NCBI GenBank assembly: GCA_903845155.1
Contig: CAIMWN010000145.1
Coordinates: forward strand, 1-41,062
Reading direction: 5' to 3'
Source: Oligoflexia bacterium
Lineage (GTDB): Bacteria; Bdellovibrionota; UBA1018; CAIMNF01
DNA: 41,062 nt
Of this stretch, positions 28,261 to 37,645 are shown piece after piece (within the stretch, counting starts at the first letter, position 1; every line of letters starts with the position of its first letter). The translations under genes were made by a program, and so were the position numbers. Under the pieces are notes generated by a model. The model had not been told where the DNA came from. It made no database searches and saw only the letters and a program-made list of their open reading frames with translations.

Positions 28261-30081
28261 ATGAAATTGAAGAAATACATGGTTGCCCTGATCCTGATGA
28301 GTTCGATTCACCCTACTTGTGAAGCAGCTGCTGCGATGATGAATCTTTATGCTTCGCCCAGTGCCACAAGCGCAGGTAGCGGCCTCTCGCCAGACGAACC
28401 GACTTCACTCAAAAAAGTACAATTGTTGGCCCAAGAAAAAGCGAAAAGCGGTTACGCGGTTACTGTAAATTTAGAGGGTGGCCGGTATGAATTAGACCGA
28501 ACCATGAAATTTGGACCGGTAGACTCTGGTAGTGAGAGAGCTCCGGTCATCTACAAGGGCGTCTCTTCTGAAAAAGTAATTTTCAGTGGCGGAGCTGAAA
28601 TTAAAGATTGGAAACAGGTTCAGGGAAATCTTTATAGTGCCCCTCTACCCCGTACACTCTCGAATTTCAGACAACTCTATACCGAGAAAAATGGCACGAA
28701 CCTTCCCCGCCCTATTCGTGCAAGTTCGGATCAAATGGGGCAAATTGACGAGTGGGACGTGGATTCACAAGGTAGCTTTCTCGTGAGCGGAGCCGAGTGG
28801 AACTCCAAGAAACAAAATTTCGATAGTAACTATCCGGAATTAGTTGTTCGACGCTTTTGGATTGAAAGCTATGTCAGAATCAAGTCTATTCGACCACAAG
28901 GCCAAGACCGCTACTTGGTAACCACTGTATCACTTGATGGACAGCGTGAAAGAGGCAAACCAAGCCCCAACAAAGAATACGGTCAACCATGCTATTTTAC
29001 CAATGAAGCCGGACTCCTGAATAGAGAAAACGAATGGTATTTAGACACTAACGCAAGAACTATTTACTTTCGCTTTCCTCGCGGAGACAGAAGCGACGTG
29101 CATGTTTTCGCGCCTAAGCTCGAGCATATCATTGAAATTGATGGCGCTGAGAATTTGACTTTTGAGAATATCAACTTTCAGGAAAGCAATTGGCTTGAAC
29201 CAAGCGAGAACGGCCTAACTGGTGTTCAAGCATCTTACTTTCAACGCTCACTTCAATCCGATGATTGGTTTCCGATGACAGCGGGCGTGGTTGCAAAAAA
29301 CACTTTGAATCTTAAATTCATAAAGGACGTATTTAAAAACATGGGTGCTGCAGGACTCGAACTCACACAAGGAACCCATCACACCCTCATTGAAGGAAAT
29401 CGCTTCACCGAAATAGCGGGTACGGGCGTGCAGGTTTATACCAATATCGGAAAACTGCACGGTTCAGTCGATGGCATTGATGGGCATAATGTAAACGACA
29501 ACATGAATCCGCCAGTGGAAGATCGCTCTTCTTATGATGTCATCAGCAACAATTACGTCGATCATGTGGGCCTTGATTATACTGGTTCAATCGGAATTTT
29601 TGCGACCTACCCTGAATACCTCACTGTTTCCCATAACGAAGTTTACAATGTTGCCTACACCGGCATTAGCATTGGCTGGGGCTGGACTAGTCTGGACAGC
29701 GCGCTTAAAGGAAACAAAATCATCGGCAATAACGTTCATCACGTAATGGAAAAGTTGGATGACGGCGGAGGAATTTACTTACTCTCCAAACAACCGCGCA
29801 CCATCATCATGCAAAACTATGTCCACGAAATGCATAGCAGTGCGACGGCAGGCCGTAGACCAGTAGTGCCCATCTATTTAGATAATAATGTCCAGAGGAC
29901 CACCGTTTCCCAAAATGTTTGTGCCAACTTTTCTGGCGACAATCAAACTTCTAGCGGGATTTTTTACCGACCTGAAACCGGAGCCACCAACTCTATTGAG
30001 CCATGCGCGAGAGAAAATCGCGCGGTAACCAGTAACGCAGGCCCGACTTCTGAATTTCAGGTGATGAAAAATACCCAATAG
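28261..30081 (+). CDS. Secreted right-handed parallel beta-helix protein
   Basis: Signal peptide; DGAENLTFENINF, HHTLIEGNRFTEIAGTGVQV, VSHNEVYNVAYTGISIGWGW, NKIIGNNVHHVM coils typical of pectate-lyase-like beta-helices. Confidence 0.85.
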   Translation: MKLKKYMVALILMSSIHPTCEAAAAMMNLYASPSATSAGSGLSPDEPTSLKKVQLLAQEKAKSGYAVTVNLEGGRYELDRTMKFGPVDSGSERAPVIYKGVSSEKVIFSGGAEIKDWKQVQGNLYSAPLPRTLSNFRQLYTEKNGTNLPRPIRASSDQMGQIDEWDVDSQGSFLVSGAEWNSKKQNFDSNYPELVVRRFWIESYVRIKSIRPQGQDRYLVTTVSLDGQRERGKPSPNKEYGQPCYFTNEAGLLNRENEWYLDTNARTIYFRFPRGDRSDVHVFAPKLEHIIEIDGAENLTFENINFQESNWLEPSENGLTGVQASYFQRSLQSDDWFPMTAGVVAKNTLNLKFIKDVFKNMGAAGLELTQGTHHTLIEGNRFTEIAGTGVQVYTNIGKLHGSVDGIDGHNVNDNMNPPVEDRSSYDVISNNYVDHVGLDYTGSIGIFATYPEYLTVSHNEVYNVAYTGISIGWGWTSLDSALKGNKIIGNNVHHVMEKLDDGGGIYLLSKQPRTIIMQNYVHEMHSSATAGRRPVVPIYLDNNVQRTTVSQNVCANFSGDNQTSSGIFYRPETGATNSIEPCARENRAVTSNAGPTSEFQVMKNTQ

Positions 30082-30119
30082 TTGCAGTGAAACCAATAAC
30101 AAAAACCCAAGGAGAAAAA

Positions 30120-30581
30120 ATGAAAAACACATCTAAGACCCTGTTGAATAAAGTCATGTTCGTATTAAGTTTAATGATCGTTAGCTTAAGCTATGCACAA
30201 GCAAGTTTTGCAAATTGCGAACGCGAGGTGGGCGGATATCACCCAGCGTGGAGCGGTAAAGATCGTTACTATGTTTGCAGTGCACGACGCACGATGAGAC
30301 CAGATGCAAATCGCGGTTACACTTCTTGCGTAATTGCAGAAGCATCCCGCAGTGATGATGGCGCCGGCGAAGCGATTATCGATGCCTGCTTAGGTAACAG
30401 TTGCGTTGCGCGTGTACTCGCCAATCAACCTGCATGGGATTCAAACGATGCCTACTATGTTTGTAGCGCACGTCGTAGAATCGCACCCGACTCTAACGCT
30501 CGCTACACTGAATGTGTTATTGCAGCATCAGCAGCAAGTGACAGCGGAGCGGGTGAAACGATTATCGACTCTTGTCTTTAA
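30120..30581 (+). CDS. Small secreted cysteine-rich protein with two tandem ~60-aa repeats
   Basis: Start at MKNTSKTLL after SD AAGGAG; signal peptide; two copies of [..]AW..[..]YYVCSARR..PD[..]C.IA[..]GAGE.IID.CL. Confidence 0.85.
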   Translation: MKNTSKTLLNKVMFVLSLMIVSLSYAQASFANCEREVGGYHPAWSGKDRYYVCSARRTMRPDANRGYTSCVIAEASRSDDGAGEAIIDACLGNSCVARVLANQPAWDSNDAYYVCSARRRIAPDSNARYTECVIAASAASDSGAGETIIDSCL

Positions 30582-30608
30582 TCGATCACTCTTATTTATT
30601 GATGAATG

Positions 30609-30644
30609 CCAGACTCTTTCAATCGTGGAGGAGTCTGGTTTTTT
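30609..30644 (+). terminator. Rho-independent terminator
   Basis: CCAGACTC ... GAGTCTGG followed by TTTTTT (8-bp stem). Confidence 0.8.
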
Positions 30645-31914
30645 CGTTCTGAAGCTTCCTGTGAGACACCCAAATGCGCTGGTGACTGGTAAACAAATCA
30701 ATAGCAGTGGGTGCGTAAAAAAAATGGTCCAAAGTCGAGGTGTCGATACTGGAGACTTTCTCCGTAAATGGCGCATTAATATACGAATGTTGAATGTACG
30801 AATGAAGAATATCAAGTGGTCCCGAGGTGAAGAGCTTCGCATCCACAATTTCTGAATCTACTATGTGACTCACGTACTCTTGCTTGATGAATTGGTTATC
30901 CAAAGCAAACTTTGAAGCCGTTTTCAACAACCATAAACTGTCTGAATTTTGAGCGCTATTCACCTCCGGTGTGCGTTCTGGAGTAGCCACTCGCAAAATC
31001 CAAGCCGATTGAACCTTAGTGTGTTTTGATGAGACCGTACAATCTAATTTTGAATTAAAAACTGTAGAACCATCTGTGATCACCGGATTCAAAACAAAAA
31101 AATCCTTACTAATATTACAACGAGCTTTTGTGATTCGTAGATAAGACCCGATACTTAAAAAACTATCAGCGTCGATCTGAATATCATACGAACGAACACC
31201 TTGATCGACCCGAAGAACCCCTCCACCATGAGCCGTCACATACCACTGCTCAGGCTCAGGCGGCTTCTCAAGCGCTTGAAATGAAATCCAGGAGAGAACT
31301 TTCTGATCATGCACGAGCGCATCAATCGCAGTCACCTCGTCAGCAGTGAGCATTCTAAAATGGCCATTTTTTTGTTCAGTAAAAACATTAAATAAGGTAT
31401 CGAGTGCTAAAATAAAAGGTTCAATCCACTCATGTGCCTGATCAGAGGTGTCGAGCGCGTGCCCCTTTTCATGAAGAATAGCTAGAATTTTTTCTTGGTT
31501 ATCGAGCGCAACAAAAGCGGTACGATCAAAATAAGTTACTTTATTCAACGTGCAACCCAAAACAGCTTCGTGTTTTCTAAGTAAAATGTGGTTCGGCTGG
31601 CATGGCATTTCACCTCGCGATTTCACGAAACGATATTCCGCAGCATCTCCTAAAACATATTCCCAATAAATGGCATGACTGTAGCCACTATAAAGTTCAA
31701 CTAGGGCGAGTACTTCTTCTTTGATCGCTCTTTTAAGATCATTTGAAAGTCGGAATGAGGTGCCGGACTTGTTCGGTGTAAAAAGATCTGATAATTTGCA
31801 CTTCTTTTGATTCCAAATGCAATTTTCACCCCCACGTGCTCCTGACCCTTGCGCATGAGCGCCACTAGAGAACAGAGCATTCGCAAATATGAAAATGCAG
31901 ATGATTAATTTCAT
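30619..31914 (-). CDS. Secreted protein with HExxH-type motif, putative metalloprotease
   Basis: Signal peptide MKLIICIFIFANALFSSGAHAQ; ILAILHEKGHALD; 4-bp overlap with the upstream regulator gene. Confidence 0.7.
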   Translation of the reverse strand: MKLIICIFIFANALFSSGAHAQGSGARGGENCIWNQKKCKLSDLFTPNKSGTSFRLSNDLKRAIKEEVLALVELYSGYSHAIYWEYVLGDAAEYRFVKSRGEMPCQPNHILLRKHEAVLGCTLNKVTYFDRTAFVALDNQEKILAILHEKGHALDTSDQAHEWIEPFILALDTLFNVFTEQKNGHFRMLTADEVTAIDALVHDQKVLSWISFQALEKPPEPEQWYVTAHGGGVLRVDQGVRSYDIQIDADSFLSIGSYLRITKARCNISKDFFVLNPVITDGSTVFNSKLDCTVSSKHTKVQSAWILRVATPERTPEVNSAQNSDSLWLLKTASKFALDNQFIKQEYVSHIVDSEIVDAKLFTSGPLDILHSYIQHSYINAPFTEKVSSIDTSTLDHFFYAPTAIDLFTSHQRIWVSHRKLQNEKTRLLHD

Positions 31915-32870
31915 GATGCCACTTCCTTAGACTGGTCTTTCATTTGCTCCTCTAGGAGCATGAGTTGGAAAGCATGAAGACTGATCGTAAAAAGACGATC
32001 TGGATTTAGACACTTCTGAGAAACGAGTATCACTTGATCGAGATATTGATTAGTGAGCGCTTTAATCTGAGCAAATCCTTCCGTATCGACCGAAAAATAC
32101 TCACTCGCTGAATATCGTCGCTCCGGCCCCAGCTGACTTAAGGCCAACATCGCCCGTTCAGTGGTGCCTCGGTGGATTTTCCTCAATGTGGCACTCGAGT
32201 GCGGCGAAACCAACGTAAATGATTTTGCATGCGGCTCCCGAATATACCCCAATTCAGGTCGGCCCTCGACGGGCGAAATATAACCTTGAACCAGCAAGTC
32301 TTGAATGGCCTTCCTTAATGAAGCCTCATCGACTCCGAGCGCTTTCGAAAAAGCGACGAGGTCAGAGACAAACCACTCCTTTGCCATGGTAATTCTCTCG
32401 AGCAATGCAAAGTGATACCATTCCACAGAAAAATCATCTTTGAGCAATTTTTCCCGCTCGAGTGAACGCATGAGCCATTGAAGCTCTTCCAACTCCGCGG
32501 CAACTTGTTTTCGCTCACTCACGGTTTTGCTTTCGTGAAGTTCAACGAGGAGTAATAAGTATTTCTGTTCTATCGCGCGTAACTTAAGTTTCCTACCTAT
32601 TTGAATCATGCTTTCGGTAGAGAGATTTCTGGTTCCTTTTAAGATCAGGCTGAGTCCTGCGGGCGAAACACCTAGGGTTTTTGCAAAGGACCGCATACTA
32701 TAAAGTTTATTTTTGAGTTGCTTCGTTTTCAGCAAATCCTTAAAATAGTCTCGGTAGTTTTGATATTCATAAAGCTTAGTTTGCATAAATTTATCTACGT
32801 CATTGCCCCTACGGGTCTTCAAAGGCAGAGAATAATATGGATGACTATAAATGTCAAAATTCACCAACAC
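31911..32870 (-). CDS. TIGR02147-family regulator-like protein
   Basis: YEYQNYRDYFKDLLKTKQ...SMRSFAKTLGVSPAGLSLILKGTRNLSTESMIQIGRKLKL; true start may be at MQTKLYEYQ. Confidence 0.8.
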   Translation of the reverse strand: MLVNFDIYSHPYYSLPLKTRRGNDVDKFMQTKLYEYQNYRDYFKDLLKTKQLKNKLYSMRSFAKTLGVSPAGLSLILKGTRNLSTESMIQIGRKLKLRAIEQKYLLLLVELHESKTVSERKQVAAELEELQWLMRSLEREKLLKDDFSVEWYHFALLERITMAKEWFVSDLVAFSKALGVDEASLRKAIQDLLVQGYISPVEGRPELGYIREPHAKSFTLVSPHSSATLRKIHRGTTERAMLALSQLGPERRYSASEYFSVDTEGFAQIKALTNQYLDQVILVSQKCLNPDRLFTISLHAFQLMLLEEQMKDQSKEVAS

Positions 32871-33089
32871 ACCGACGATGCTGTAAATTAGCTTCGTTGA
32901 ATTCGTCGTCGTAGCTTCGTGAGATATAAAGATCTCAATGAAAAAAGTAGCTTACCTAGCATCTCCCAATTATCAGACGATCCTTGAAGAGAGCCCTGCG
33001 TTTGCAGACGAACTTAGGGTACTGACTCCATTCAAAACTTCGCGAACGCAGTAATGTCACCTACTCGTCCAACCTCGTAAACGTGTAAT

Positions 33090-33602
33090 TTAGTCGTGCC
33101 GCTGAACCATCCAGGTGATAGCGCAATCATCGCCTCTGCACTTGATTTCAATCCATCCTGATTTTCGAATTTCGACTTGAGTACCGGTCAGCATTTGAAT
33201 GGCGAGTGGAATCCAATCTCCATGAGAACAAATAATGGTGAGACGTTCGCCGTCTTTTTTCCACTCATCTAAGAACGCTTTGATGCGCCTCAAATAAGCA
33301 GGATTACTCTCCATCGGTTGATGCTCTCCGACCCTCTCATCAATACTGAATTTTAAACCCAGTTCTTTGGCGAGAGGAGCAATCGTTTCTTGGCAGCGTT
33401 TTTGGGGCGAGGTGAGAATAAGAGCAATGGGGCGATCCTCTTCATCGTGCATGAAGTCCTTACGCGCGAGGCGCCTGAGCGCAAACTGAGTGAGTTTCTT
33501 CACTTGTTCACGGCCCTTAACGCTCAAACCATTATCGCGCGCAGGTATGTCGGTATCCCGATGTGCATGTCGAACTAAGATGAGTGTCTTATTTGAGGGC
33601 AT
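33090..33602 (-). CDS. Histidine phosphatase family protein (SixA-like)
   Basis: LILVRHAHRDTD (RHx), GREQVKKL, ILTSPQKRCQET, IICSHGDWIPL; start set at MPSNKT. Confidence 0.88.
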   Translation of the reverse strand: MPSNKTLILVRHAHRDTDIPARDNGLSVKGREQVKKLTQFALRRLARKDFMHDEEDRPIALILTSPQKRCQETIAPLAKELGLKFSIDERVGEHQPMESNPAYLRRIKAFLDEWKKDGERLTIICSHGDWIPLAIQMLTGTQVEIRKSGWIEIKCRGDDCAITWMVQRHD

Positions 33603-33606
33603 GATT

Positions 33607-34461
33607 TTATTCGGCAGTGTTGGCACTGACCGCACGGCAGCGCGTTTCGAGCGACGCAACGGATGCGATTTTCCTGCCCATGTTCGTTTTCAACGCCTTT
33701 TCACATATCACACGAGTAATTTGCACGTATTCTTCGAGTAAAGCCAAAGGATAAGGCTTGTGTGCGACCGCCGATGAAAATACCGGACTCTTTGCTTCGA
33801 CCCGGTCTGTCCATGCAGCATTTGATTCTGTTTTGTAATTTCTCATCAAACCCAAAAAGGCGTGATAGTACTGGCCTAGTTGGTAGAATGAATGTTGCCA
33901 CTTTTTGGTATCGTTTTCAGTATTCCAAACAAATTCGCAGCGGGCCTTAATTAAATTGCTGGTCTCTTGCTTCAGCGAAGTGAGTTCTTTACCTACTTTG
34001 CACTCCTGTGCAATGGCTTGTGCTTCGCCACCGTTTCCTTCAATTCCATATTGAATATAATCTTGCGCATTCAAATTAGGGTCAAAAGGGTTTTTCTTTG
34101 GATTTACGGCATGAACGAGCTCATGCGCAAGATCGAGCGCTTGGAATACCGGTTCTTTATCGCGCGCGATCACTACTTGGGTTACAAATTTTAATTTTTC
34201 ATCCTGAGTGGTAGATGCTGCATCTACAGATCTCGTCACCGTGATCTCTGTTTTTGAAATAGCTCCTGCGTGAATCGGAATCTGGTGCAACCTTGCCTGT
34301 TCGAGCGCCGCCTTACCGGTAGGTGTTTGCTCTAGCAATTGAATGGCAGCACTTAAACTTCCACTTTCGGGAGTAACACCGGGTTCGAGCGCATGAGCTG
34401 CGTTCACGAGTTTTAAGACCACCAAAACCAAGATTCCTAACTGTAATCTAAAATGCATCAT
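33607..34461 (-). CDS. Secreted protein with HELVH metalloprotease-like motif
   Basis: Signal peptide; LDLAHELVHAVNPKKNPFDPN...GGEAQAIAQECK. Confidence 0.7.
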   Translation of the reverse strand: MMHFRLQLGILVLVVLKLVNAAHALEPGVTPESGSLSAAIQLLEQTPTGKAALEQARLHQIPIHAGAISKTEITVTRSVDAASTTQDEKLKFVTQVVIARDKEPVFQALDLAHELVHAVNPKKNPFDPNLNAQDYIQYGIEGNGGEAQAIAQECKVGKELTSLKQETSNLIKARCEFVWNTENDTKKWQHSFYQLGQYYHAFLGLMRNYKTESNAAWTDRVEAKSPVFSSAVAHKPYPLALLEEYVQITRVICEKALKTNMGRKIASVASLETRCRAVSANTAE

Positions 34462-34631
34462 TAAGGATCTTGTCGGTTTTGGACTGTAAACGCTTTAGAC
34501 AGCTGTGTGTAAAATACATACATTTCGAAAACAAGATTTTAAGCTTACGCTGTCGATCAATTAAACAAATTGTATGTAAATACTAGTAAAAACAAAAGCT
34601 TTCGCTGCTTTAGCTCGCTTTTTGAAGTGTC

Positions 34632-35825
34632 GTGTCTTTTGGCACTTTTCTTGAAGTATGTCCAATCAGAAAGGCGAGGCAACACCCCGTGATTACAACT
34701 CCTAAATCAGTTCAATTAAAGAAGCTTCTCAGTTTAATCGTTCTCGGCTCATTCATTCTGAGCACCGTGAACATTGAGGCATCTTTCGCTACCACTACCT
34801 CACTTCAAAGTTTTCAATCAAAAAATTGGGGTCTTGATTCTCAAGCCATCAATATTCAAAAAGCATGGACACTTTCGCAAGGAAGTAAAAATGTAATTGT
34901 AGCAGTGATCGACACTGGGATTGATGCGAATCACCCGGACCTGAAAGCCAATCTTTGGAAAGCACCAAGTTCCACTTCAAACCTAGGAGAGACCGCACGT
35001 GCAAGCAGTGGCTCAACTTACGGCTGGGATTTCGTAACTAAAACTGCTAACCCAGGCGATTCACACGGACACGGAACTCACATTGCTGGAATTATTGGCG
35101 CGATTGCAAATTCAAAAAGCGGTACTGCGGGTGTCGCACAAAATGTTCAAATCATGGCAGTTCGATATTATTCAGAATCAGCCCCAGGGAGCGTAAACTT
35201 AGCGAACACGATTAAAGCGCTCCACTATGCAATCGATAACGGTGCTAAGATCATTAACTATTCAGGTGGCGGCCCTGAGTATTCTGAAGAAGAATATCAA
35301 GCGATGAAAAAAGCTGAACAACATGGCGTTCTCATTGTAGCAGCTGCAGGGAATGACCATCGTGATACTGATGTTGAAGACAACCGCTATTACCCGGCCG
35401 CCTACGAAGCAAAGGGCCTCAGAAATATCATCAGTGTGGCCTCGATTGATTCTAACAACAAACTTCTCCCCTCTTCTAACTGGGGAGCAACGTCAGTGGA
35501 TGTTGCAGCACCTGGCGAAGGAATCTTAAGCACCCTCCCTGGTGGTCGTTACGGTAAAATGTCTGGAACTTCACAAGCAACCGCATTTGTATCAGGAATC
35601 GCGGCCTTGATCCTCTCTAAACAACCTGCACTCACCCCATCACAAGTGAAGGCCCTGATCGTAGGCAGCGTTGACAAAATGAGTACACTGCAAGGTAAAA
35701 TTGGCTCAGCCGGTAAAGTGAATGCACACAAGGCTCTTCTTGCCCTCACCGCTCCTAGCTCGAAACCAGCCATCGAGAGCCCTATTGCACAGAAAGTAGT
35801 CCGTAAAACTGCTTCGAAAAGATAG
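34632..35825 (+). CDS. Secreted subtilisin-like (S8) serine protease
   Basis: VIVAVIDTGIDANHPDL (Asp), SHGHGTHIAGIIGA (His), GTSQATAFVSGIAAL (Ser). The start could be downstream of 34632 (GTG). Confidence 0.95.
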   Translation: MSFGTFLEVCPIRKARQHPVITTPKSVQLKKLLSLIVLGSFILSTVNIEASFATTTSLQSFQSKNWGLDSQAINIQKAWTLSQGSKNVIVAVIDTGIDANHPDLKANLWKAPSSTSNLGETARASSGSTYGWDFVTKTANPGDSHGHGTHIAGIIGAIANSKSGTAGVAQNVQIMAVRYYSESAPGSVNLANTIKALHYAIDNGAKIINYSGGGPEYSEEEYQAMKKAEQHGVLIVAAAGNDHRDTDVEDNRYYPAAYEAKGLRNIISVASIDSNNKLLPSSNWGATSVDVAAPGEGILSTLPGGRYGKMSGTSQATAFVSGIAALILSKQPALTPSQVKALIVGSVDKMSTLQGKIGSAGKVNAHKALLALTAPSSKPAIESPIAQKVVRKTASKR

Positions 35826-35849
35826 TGATCTTTGCTATCATCACCTTAA

Positions 35850-37487
35850 ATGCTCAATGCACTTCTCCTGACCCTCCTCAGCGGCTTTCTCTATGTTATT
35901 TCATTTGCTCCCTGGGATCAGGGATACCTTCAATGGATTGCCTTTATTCCCATTTTCTTCGCGCTCGATCACCTTCAAAAAACGTTTACTCAGGACTCAA
36001 TACTCACGCAGTTTAAGAAAATATTCTTATTTGGTTTTCTCTTTAATGTCATCATCTGTGCCGGCGGTTTTTATTGGATCATGCATTCAGTAAAGCAATA
36101 TGGCGGACTGAACGACTTTTCCGCTTTTCTAGTTTTGGTCCTTTTTTGCTTTGTAGGCCAACTTCATCTTCCCATTTACTTTTGTATCAGAAAAAAAATC
36201 CGCGAGTTAAAACCAACCTCCGGCTGGAACCCACTCGTCTGGGCACTCCTGAGTGGCGTCTTGTATGCGGGCATCGAATCTTTTTTCCCAAAACTTTTCA
36301 TGGATACTGCGGGCCATGCTTTTTATAAGTCTCCTCTCGTTCGTCAATCTGCTGACATCGGCGGCCCTTTCTTTATTACTGCACTCATTCTCATTTTCAA
36401 CGAACTCGCCCACTCTGCATTCATTCATCGTCAGCGGCGCACCATCATTACTGCCCTCACTCTTCTCGCAGTTGTTTATACCTACGGCTTCATTCGGCTC
36501 AGGCAAGTAAACCAAGCAGCAGAAACCGCAGCCCAAGGCCCACGCTTACGAATCGCCATGATACAAGCAAATATTGGTGACTTCCTCAAAGTAGAAGCAG
36601 AACGCGGTTCTGTCGGTGCTTCCGAACAAGTGATTTCAACTTACCTTAACTTAAGCCAGCAAGCGGTGAAGGGTCTAGCAAGTGAGGGCAACGCCACTAA
36701 GCCCGACGCGATCCTCTGGCCAGAAACCGCCTACCCAGCACTGTTTGAACGGGCATTTTCCCCGTCTGACAAAAACATGGAAATAGCGCTGAAAAACTTT
36801 GCCTCCCAATACGACGGCACTCTTTTGTTTGGCGGATACGATCAGGACGAGCAACACGTCGATTACAATTCACTTTTTCTGTACCAAGGCAAGCGTGCGC
36901 AAAAACAAGTTTACCATAAAAGCATCCTCTTAATGTTTGGTGAAACTCTTCCTTTTTCCGATGCCTTTCCCTCGATGAAAACCTGGTTCCCCAATATGGG
37001 TTTCTTTGGCCATGGCCCCGGCCCTGAGGTTTTCCAAGTCAAGAATGCAAGTGGAGAAAGCTTTGGATTGGCTCCTTCCATCTGTTACGAGGGGCTTTTC
37101 CCCGAGCATTCCGCTGGTGGCGTAAACTCAGGCGCCGATGCACTCTTAAATATCACCAATGATTCTTGGTTCGGTGAAGATGGAGAACCCTACCTCCATC
37201 TCGCGCTCACGATCTTCAGAACGATCGAGACCAGGACACCTATGTTTCGCTCAACCAATACAGGTTTCACCACCTTTATCGACTCAACAGGCGAGATCAC
37301 CAAAAGCACCCCACTGATGAAAGCCGACATTCTCCAAGCTGAAATTCCAAAGCGCCCCCCCCTTCGTTCGCCATTCATGGCCCTTGCCGCTTTTTTCGGA
37401 GCAGCTTGGTTCCAACACCTCTGCCAACTCCTCACCCTTCTGATGATCGGCGCCGCCGTTCAAAGCTCTCGTAAACAACGCAAATAA
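35850..37487 (+). CDS. lnt: Apolipoprotein N-acyltransferase
   Basis: Multiple TM segments; nitrilase-like AILWPETAYPALFE, HKSILLMFGETLPFS, PSICYEGLFPEH, NDSWFGEDGEPYLHLA. Confidence 0.93.
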   Translation: MLNALLLTLLSGFLYVISFAPWDQGYLQWIAFIPIFFALDHLQKTFTQDSILTQFKKIFLFGFLFNVIICAGGFYWIMHSVKQYGGLNDFSAFLVLVLFCFVGQLHLPIYFCIRKKIRELKPTSGWNPLVWALLSGVLYAGIESFFPKLFMDTAGHAFYKSPLVRQSADIGGPFFITALILIFNELAHSAFIHRQRRTIITALTLLAVVYTYGFIRLRQVNQAAETAAQGPRLRIAMIQANIGDFLKVEAERGSVGASEQVISTYLNLSQQAVKGLASEGNATKPDAILWPETAYPALFERAFSPSDKNMEIALKNFASQYDGTLLFGGYDQDEQHVDYNSLFLYQGKRAQKQVYHKSILLMFGETLPFSDAFPSMKTWFPNMGFFGHGPGPEVFQVKNASGESFGLAPSICYEGLFPEHSAGGVNSGADALLNITNDSWFGEDGEPYLHLALTIFRTIETRTPMFRSTNTGFTTFIDSTGEITKSTPLMKADILQAEIPKRPPLRSPFMALAAFFGAAWFQHLCQLLTLLMIGAAVQSSRKQRK

Positions 37488-37534
37488 TCCTGTTTCCCCC
37501 CGTACGCCTCTCCCTTCACCAGCCCCTCCCCTGG

Positions 37535-37550
37535 GTCAGTCCGCACTGAC
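37535..37550. repeat. Perfect inverted repeat GTCAGT-CCGC-ACTGAC
   Basis: 6-bp arms, 4-nt loop, upstream of the RAYT gene. Confidence 0.6.
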
Positions 37551-37557
37551 GCGATTC

Positions 37558-37585
37558 TGGATCATGCACCACTGTGCGCGATCCA
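37558..37585. repeat. REP-like imperfect palindrome TGGATC-AT-GCAC-CACT-GTGC-GC-GATCCA
   Basis: 6+4 bp stem with 2x2 internal mismatch, upstream of the RAYT gene. Confidence 0.6.
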
Positions 37586-37645
37586 CCTCTAAAATTTCGT
37601 AAACATGACATTGCCCCACAATTAAAAATGATATAAAACAAATAC

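Noticed and set aside
30406-30855. 149-aa plus-strand ORF overlapping the Cys-rich gene and the HExxH gene
   Set aside because: Out of frame with the repeat protein, crosses a strong terminator, no RBS or family.
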